Of a DNA stretch of 64,000 nt, positions 58,469-64,000 are shown piece by piece. The position numbers were made by a program, and so were the translations under genes. The stretch's first letter is position 1; each line of letters opens with the position of its first letter. Below the pieces are notes generated by a model. It saw only the letters and a program-made list of their open reading frames with translations, was not told the DNA's origin and made no database searches. The stretch is from Proteromonas lacertae (Eukaryota; Sar; Bigyra; Opalinata; Proteromonadidae), in assembly GCA_002245135.1 (NCBI GenBank), contig NGBS01000596.1:1-64000 (forward strand), given 5' to 3'.

Positions 58469-60250
58469 TTATTGTTCGAAAATTGATAAAGGTTCATATT
58501 TAGGGAATTTGTGCAAATAGATCATATTCTTTAAATCTGGAAATAATTCATCCCATTCAACCACTCTTTTCTCTTTAATTTTTGCATTATAAAACATAGA
58601 CATATCATATTTATTGGACACTATTATTGATTTGTTTTCTAAAGATTTTCTTATTTCTTTGTATTGAATTTCATCATGAAATACATTCTTCATTATCAAA
58701 GCTATTTTATATACAAAATATCTCAAATTATTCACTTCATTGAATGGTATACACAAATCTAATAGTCTCTGTTTATCACCAGCTTCAATACACTTCAATA
58801 ATATGTTTTTATCAATGTAATTATCTAATTCTAACTTCAAAACTTGATTCATTGAATGTGAATATCCCCAATTGATAATTGCTTGAATATATACTTTATT
58901 TTGATATAATAACACTGCTAAAACATAGTGATTTACATAATCAGGATATTTTCTAGTTTCATGTTCTTCTCCTATCTCTTTCACTATATCAATAACAGAA
59001 GAATAATCAAACTTCAATAGTGTTTGAATAAAAATTGGTGATTTTAAGAACCATCTCTTATATCTTGTTTCTTTCAACATATTATATGCTTCTAATATAT
59101 TATTATAATAGCCACAACAATATAAATGATCTAAAGCAGTACTTAATTCAGCTCTTTCATAAAATCCATTTGGAAAACTCATAAACAATGAATAACCATA
59201 TGATGATGGAAACATCATTATTGCAGCTGCTATTTGAGATGTTATTCCTTTTAATTTACGATTCACATTAGAAATTTCCATAATTTTCTTCATTTGTTGT
59301 GTTTTCATGTAAAATATGTATAATAATGGAAATGTATACATAAAGAAATCTTCTCTTTCTATTTTTATATTTCTTCTTGGTTGTGGTAAGTCTGAGTGTA
59401 AAACATCAATATATTCTTGAGTAAGTTTATAATCTTCTGTTCTAATTGCAGTTAATATGAAATATCTTAAGAATTTGTACTGTACACAATATGGATGAAA
59501 TTGTAATATGATTTTTAACTCATTTTTAATTTCTGAATATTTCTTTAAATTGTATAATATCTTTAACCCTGGATATAAGAATAAATCATAATCATTTCCA
59601 TGATGTTTCTTCCATATCTTATATCCTTCTTCATACATTTCATTTGTATAATCTTTAGTGTTTGTTAATGTTTCTAATACATTATATATGCTTTTTACTG
59701 TTAGATTTGATTGATTTTCTTCAGTTATATGTTTGTATAATTTTAGACTATTTTCAAAGTCATTTTTAAAAGTATAATAAATAAACATTGGTTCATGATA
59801 TGCTGGAATATCTATATACAAATCTCGTGTTTCTTTATATAATTTCATTAATTCCTCTGTTTTGTCTTTTAGTATATAATATGATATTAGAAGTGAGTGT
59901 GTTTGACAATTAGGTGTTAGTTTGTTTTCCTTAATTTCTTCATAAACATGTTCGAATTTATCATAGTTCTTTGTTATTAGGTAAGCTTGTAGTACTTTAT
60001 TATATTCTTTTATTCCCATATTGCAGTTATGATACTGCATTTGATTGTAGTTTTGAATAATGGCATTATATTTTCCTTTCTTTTCATTCTTTTCCATTGT
60101 TGCAGCATAATAAATAGTATCATCTAGAAATTTCTTTGGTTTATACTCACTGTATCCTTCCTGTTTAACAATTTCACTTAAATTCCTAATTATTACATTT
60201 TTATTAGAGTAATAAAATTGTTTTGAAGATTTGATTATCAATTTAATCAT
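58469..60250 (-). CDS. PPR-like organellar RNA-binding protein
   Basis: A single long exon of helical pairs with pentatricopeptide-type units (YNKVLQAYLITKNYDKFEHV, TPNCQTHSLLISYYILKDK, YEEGYKIWKKHHG). The better start is the Met at 60250 (MIKLIIKSSKQFYYSNKNVI, then IRNLSEIVK), which gives a basic, Ser-rich leader suited to mitochondrial import; an upstream in-frame Met at 60319 would add an unusual hydrophobic stretch. About 590 residues, ending PKYEPLSIFEQ. PPR proteins bind organellar RNA in processing or translation; the target is unknown. The repeats are degenerate, so other helical-repeat families remain possible. Confidence 0.7.
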   Translation of the reverse strand: MIKLIIKSSKQFYYSNKNVIIRNLSEIVKQEGYSEYKPKKFLDDTIYYAATMEKNEKKGKYNAIIQNYNQMQYHNCNMGIKEYNKVLQAYLITKNYDKFEHVYEEIKENKLTPNCQTHSLLISYYILKDKTEELMKLYKETRDLYIDIPAYHEPMFIYYTFKNDFENSLKLYKHITEENQSNLTVKSIYNVLETLTNTKDYTNEMYEEGYKIWKKHHGNDYDLFLYPGLKILYNLKKYSEIKNELKIILQFHPYCVQYKFLRYFILTAIRTEDYKLTQEYIDVLHSDLPQPRRNIKIEREDFFMYTFPLLYIFYMKTQQMKKIMEISNVNRKLKGITSQIAAAIMMFPSSYGYSLFMSFPNGFYERAELSTALDHLYCCGYYNNILEAYNMLKETRYKRWFLKSPIFIQTLLKFDYSSVIDIVKEIGEEHETRKYPDYVNHYVLAVLLYQNKVYIQAIINWGYSHSMNQVLKLELDNYIDKNILLKCIEAGDKQRLLDLCIPFNEVNNLRYFVYKIALIMKNVFHDEIQYKEIRKSLENKSIIVSNKYDMSMFYNAKIKEKRVVEWDELFPDLKNMIYLHKFPKYEPLSIFEQ

Positions 60251-60422
60251 AACAAAGAGAGAAAAATCGAAATAAATAATATCAAACCTGTTTGTGCATT
60301 GTAGAATCAAATTTAACACCTATATTTTTGATCATTCAATGACTTCAGCTTTACCGCCGTATTGCCACAATATTTTATGATTCAATAGAAATATTCAGAT
60401 CTCTGGAGATCTTACCGAAACA

Positions 60423-62635
60423 ATGAAAGTGACACCGTTTGGAGCAGGAGCAGAAGTTGGTAGATCGTGTATATTATTGGAATATCAAGGCATGAGAGTG
60501 TTATTAGATTGCGGTGTACATCCAGGGTATTTTATTTTATTTATGTCATAATAGAAGGAAAGGCTTAGATGCACTTCCTTTATTGAAAGATATAGAGAAT
60601 TTAGAAACTATTGATTTAGTTTTAGTCACTCATTTCCATTTGGATCATGCAGCTGCATTACCATACTTAACTGAACATACTTCATTCAAAGGAGCAATAT
60701 ACATGACTTATCCAACAAAAGCAGTAATGCAAATGATTCTAAAGGATTACATAAGAGTTAGTACAGGAGAAGAAGAATTGTATAATGCAACTGATTTAAA
60801 GCACTGTTGTGATAAAATTCAAGGATTAGATTTTCATCAAGTATTATAATTTATTCACTATTTTATTTATTATTAATTTGAATAGGAAATTGACTATCAT
60901 GGAATTAAATTCCAAGCCTACCAAGCTGGTCATGTAATAGGAGCAGCTATGTTCTGTATAGACATAGCTGGTACAAGAATCCTCTACACTGGAGACTATT
61001 CACGTGAAGAAGATCGACATTTAATGGCAGCTGAGTTACCCAGTCTGAGACCAGAAGTATTAATAGTCGAAAGTACATATGGTACACAGACACATCAACC
61101 TCGAATAGAGAGAGAAAAAACCTTTATAGATTTCGTTACAACCATTGTAACTCGTGGAGGCAGATGTCTAGTTCCAATATTCGCATTAGGCAGAGCTCAG
61201 GAGTTGTTATTGATATTAGATGAATATTGGGAAAATCATCCTGCTTTACAACATATTCCAATCTACTATGCATCTCAGTTGGTGAACAAAGCGATTAGAA
61301 TATTTCAAATATCTGTAAATATGATGAATGATAAAATTAAAAGACAAACACAGACAAGAAATCCATTCTTTTTTACATACATTTCTAATCTTACTTCTCT
61401 AGATGTATATATATATGAATATATATGTTATTTAATAAATTATATAGAATTTTGAAGATCCAGGTCCATGTGTTGTATTATCCAGTCCAGGAATGTTACA
61501 AAGTGGAATAAGTCGAACCTTGTTCGAACGATGGTGTGGTGAACCAAAAAATGGAGTAATTTTACCGGGTTACTGTGTAGAAGGGACATTAGCGAAAGAA
61601 TTACTATCCAATTCAAATGCTACAGAAGTAGAAGCAATGAATGGAACGAGAATAGCACGAAAATGTTCAATTCATTATATATCATTCTCTGCTCATAGTG
61701 ATTATCCTGGAACTAGAGATTATATAAAGACATTAGCACCACCACATGTTGTATTAGTACACGGTGAAAAGAATCAGATGTTATCGTTAAAGAAACAGTT
61801 AGAAATTGACTTTGTAGTGAGAAAACAAAAGAGTCTATTGAATGTCTATAATCCTGTGAATTGTAGCGCTGTTAGTATCAGTTGTTGTACTGCAAAATCA
61901 GTTAAATTAGTTGGTAAAATAGCTGATAGAATTATTAAACCAAATAGTACATTAGATGGTGTATTAATATATAAAGATTATTCACACTTATTAGTAGATG
62001 CAAGTGAAATAACCAATTATACACAATTGCCAACTTATCGATTATTTCAAAAACAGTCTATTCCATTTAATAGTAATTTTGATTTATTATGTACATTTCT
62101 GGAAGCTGCATTTGACCATGTTGATCGTAAAACAGAAGGTGGAAGACCTACTGTACAAATAGAAAATAAAGCTGTTGAAGTATGTTACTTATTAAAAGAT
62201 TCAAAGATACAAATTGAATGGACAAGTTCTCCTGTGAATGATATGATTGTAGATTCAGTAGTTACCATTATCATGCAAACTCAATACAGTCCTGCTTCAG
62301 TAAGATTATCAGCCTTACCACTATTAACAGGGAATAACAACAATAAAACTGATATAAAAGTTGATGTAAATCAACAAAAGAAAATAGCTGAAGATGCATT
62401 GCATCAGAGTGTTTTGAATTTATTAATTGCTGAGTATGGTGATGCCTTTTATAATGAAGAAGAACATTACTATGAAGTTGATAATGGAAGGTATATTTTG
62501 AATTTAGATGCCAATGCTGTTGTTAGAAGAGAAGAAATGGATGAAGATCCTGTTTATATAAGACTATTACACACTAAGGATAGATTGATGCTTTTAACTA
62601 AACCATTTGGATTTGATAATCCAGTTTCATTGTAG
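60423..62635 (+). CDS. CPSF3: CPSF73 pre-mRNA 3'-end endonuclease
   Basis: Metallo-beta-lactamase/beta-CASP nuclease with all key motifs: [39 protein letters not shown] (zinc site), [83 protein letters not shown] and [10 protein letters not shown]. The C-terminal domain (61840-62635) is long and ends [14 protein letters not shown]. It cleaves pre-mRNA ahead of polyadenylation. Three introns (about 60529-60555, 60842-60886 and 61406-61447) keep the frame. The ATG at 60423 sits just before the conserved KVTPFGAG; an ATG at 60341 meets a stop. TGTTTGTT lies 39 bases past the stop (62674-62681). Confidence 0.95.
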
Positions 62636-62895
62636 AATATGTCTTTTTATTTTTCTTATATATGATTACGTAATGTTTGTTGGGATGATTTTGTATTATA
62701 TTTTGTATTTTATTTTATATTTTATTTTGAAAAGTATGTTTATCAAACAAAAGCTTGTTCAAAATAGAATACTATTGATAAGTCTAAATTTTTAACCAAT
62801 AATATTGAAGATTATTCAACCAATAAGATTTCACTAAATCACTTCAAAAAAACTTCTTTCGTTTTCTTCATTATTAATTCACTTTCATTGCGCAA

Positions 62896-64000
62896 ATGTC
62901 TTTATCAGATATGTGGAAGTATTATATTATCATTATATACTATTATTACACAGTTATGGTACTGATGCTTGTTGGATTTTACAATCAAATGGCAACAAGA
63001 CTTGCAAAACCCTTGCAGATAAACTTGATGAATGGAGTAAGATCGAAAATGACTATGCTAAGAAACTAGCAGCATTCAAAAAAAGTGTCACAGAAGATAA
63101 GGTGTATGCAACAACTTTAGTAATTTTTTTATTAGATTTTCTGAAGTCCCTGGATCAACTTTAGGTGATGGCCTTGTACAGTATATCATCTATTGGTTTA
63201 ATTGACTTAGATTATTCTCAAGTTTAGCAATTGAGATTGAAAGGCATACAAGCTTCTCAAAGAAGCTTGAAGGAACCAGTACAGATTTAACTAAATGGCG
63301 TAAGATAGAGAATTCCAAAAATAAAGAGTATCAACACTAGTATTTTATATAATTTAGACAACTTGCTAAAGCAGACAAGATCATGAAGGAATTCCAAAAT
63401 CTGAAAGCAAAATTCCTTAAAACACAACAATCAGTTGAAAAAGCAGGAAAGTCATTAGAACATTACATTGATAGAAAAGATAGTGGAGAAGGAGCATTAA
63501 TAGCATCAAAATTAGAAGAAGCTAAAACAAAATTTCTTAAAATTGAAGAATCTTACTATGAAGATTACGATTCTGCTCAAAAACAATTACTAGATCATAA
63601 ACCAGCATTAGAAGAAATAATGAAATACATGGAAGGATTTGAACAAGAAAGAATTGCACATTTAAAAGAAATCTTAGACAATCTAATGGATGAAAGAATA
63701 AACAATTCAAATAACATTGCTAAAGCCTTAACAGGTGTAAAGAAATTAATAAATTGTGTGAATGTTCAAATGGATATAAACAATTTCCTCTCACAATGTA
63801 AGAACCCTGAGCCATTTGTCACTATCAACACTCGTTCACAATTAATACAATCTGAAATAAATGCACCACCTTCTATTCATCAAAGTGGTAGTAGTAATCG
63901 TGATATTTTAAGAAATAATGTAGCTCCTTTAGCAATGATGATGGCTATATCTGATATTAGGAATAATAATGCAACTAGTAGCAGTAGTGGTGCAGCATCT
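62896..64000 (+). CDS. F-BAR domain protein, 3' partial
   Basis: MSLSDMW, a 35-nt intron, then NYGTDACWILQSNGNKTCKT and LADKLDEWSKIENDYAKKLA match the FCH/F-BAR start (a short run, a helix and an (I/E)-E-xx-YAK motif). The remaining helices follow: FSEVPGSTLGDGLVQ, LFSSLAIEIERHTSFSKKLE, RQLAKADKIMKEFQNLKAKF, ESYYEDYDSAQKQLL. Membrane-bending proteins of this class link the plasma membrane and actin. A low-complexity Ser/Asn segment starts near 63830 and the gene runs off the window, so any SH3 or other C-terminal domain is not visible. Introns are 30-45 nt. Confidence 0.88.

Overview
This window comes from the nuclear genome of an AT-rich, gene-dense unicellular eukaryote. Most genes are cut by spliceosomal micro-introns, usually about 25-45 nt, beginning GTAT and ending TAG (often ATAG). 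Neighbouring genes lie tens to a few hundred bases apart on both strands. TAA, TAG and TGA all end recognisable proteins, so the code looks standard. I cannot name the species. An enolase with a mitochondrial-type leader, uniform introns of about 30 nt, and TGTTTGTT motifs after some stop codons recall stramenopiles such as the opalinates and Blastocystis, but this is a weak inference. Katanin p80, two kinesins and a large F-x-P repeat protein fit a flagellate or microtubule-rich cell. A PPR-type protein suggests an organelle that still has RNA to process.

Layout. 1-2.4 kb: a partial VTT/DedA membrane protein and a TTC38-like TPR protein. 2.5-6.0 kb (-): a pseudokinase-LRR gene. 6.2-9.3 kb (-): kinesin-14. 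9.5-10.8 kb: ZC3H15/DFRP1. 11-18.3 kb: coiled-coil proteins and the F-x-P repeat protein. 18.6-24.6 kb: a signalling cluster with a UCHL3-type deubiquitinase, a Cdc14-like phosphatase with a changed active-site Arg, a myristoylation-type dual-specificity phosphatase with a gelsolin tail, and a membrane adenylyl cyclase. 26.1-27.3 kb: a YeeE/YedE sulfur-compound transporter. 27.4-29.8 kb: a whole pogo/Tigger-type DNA transposon. 29.8-33.2 kb: the second pseudokinase-LRR gene, in the opposite orientation to the first. 33.3-41.6 kb: SRP72, SMC5 and a four-RRM protein. 41.7-49.3 kb: a TMEM145/GPR180-type receptor and a long N-motor kinesin. 49.6-55.4 kb: an inverted pair of PAP2 genes with a nearly identical core, flanking katanin p80 and an EF-hand protein. 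55.6-64 kb: V-ATPase subunit c, a LITAF-domain protein, enolase, a PPR-like protein, CPSF73 and a partial F-BAR protein.

Most genes are unrelated housekeeping genes with no operon-like logic. The most novel features are the pseudokinase-LRR pair, whose LRR introns sit at one fixed phase and repeat position; the Lys-for-Arg Cdc14; the homogenised inverted PAP2 pair; and the intron-bearing Tigger element just upstream of one pseudokinase-LRR gene. About a dozen conserved genes show one-base frame offsets, mostly at short homopolymers. These most likely reflect uncorrected consensus errors and should be kept in mind for every model here. Intron and exon boundaries were placed by eye from frame, GTA...TAG ends and remembered family sequences.
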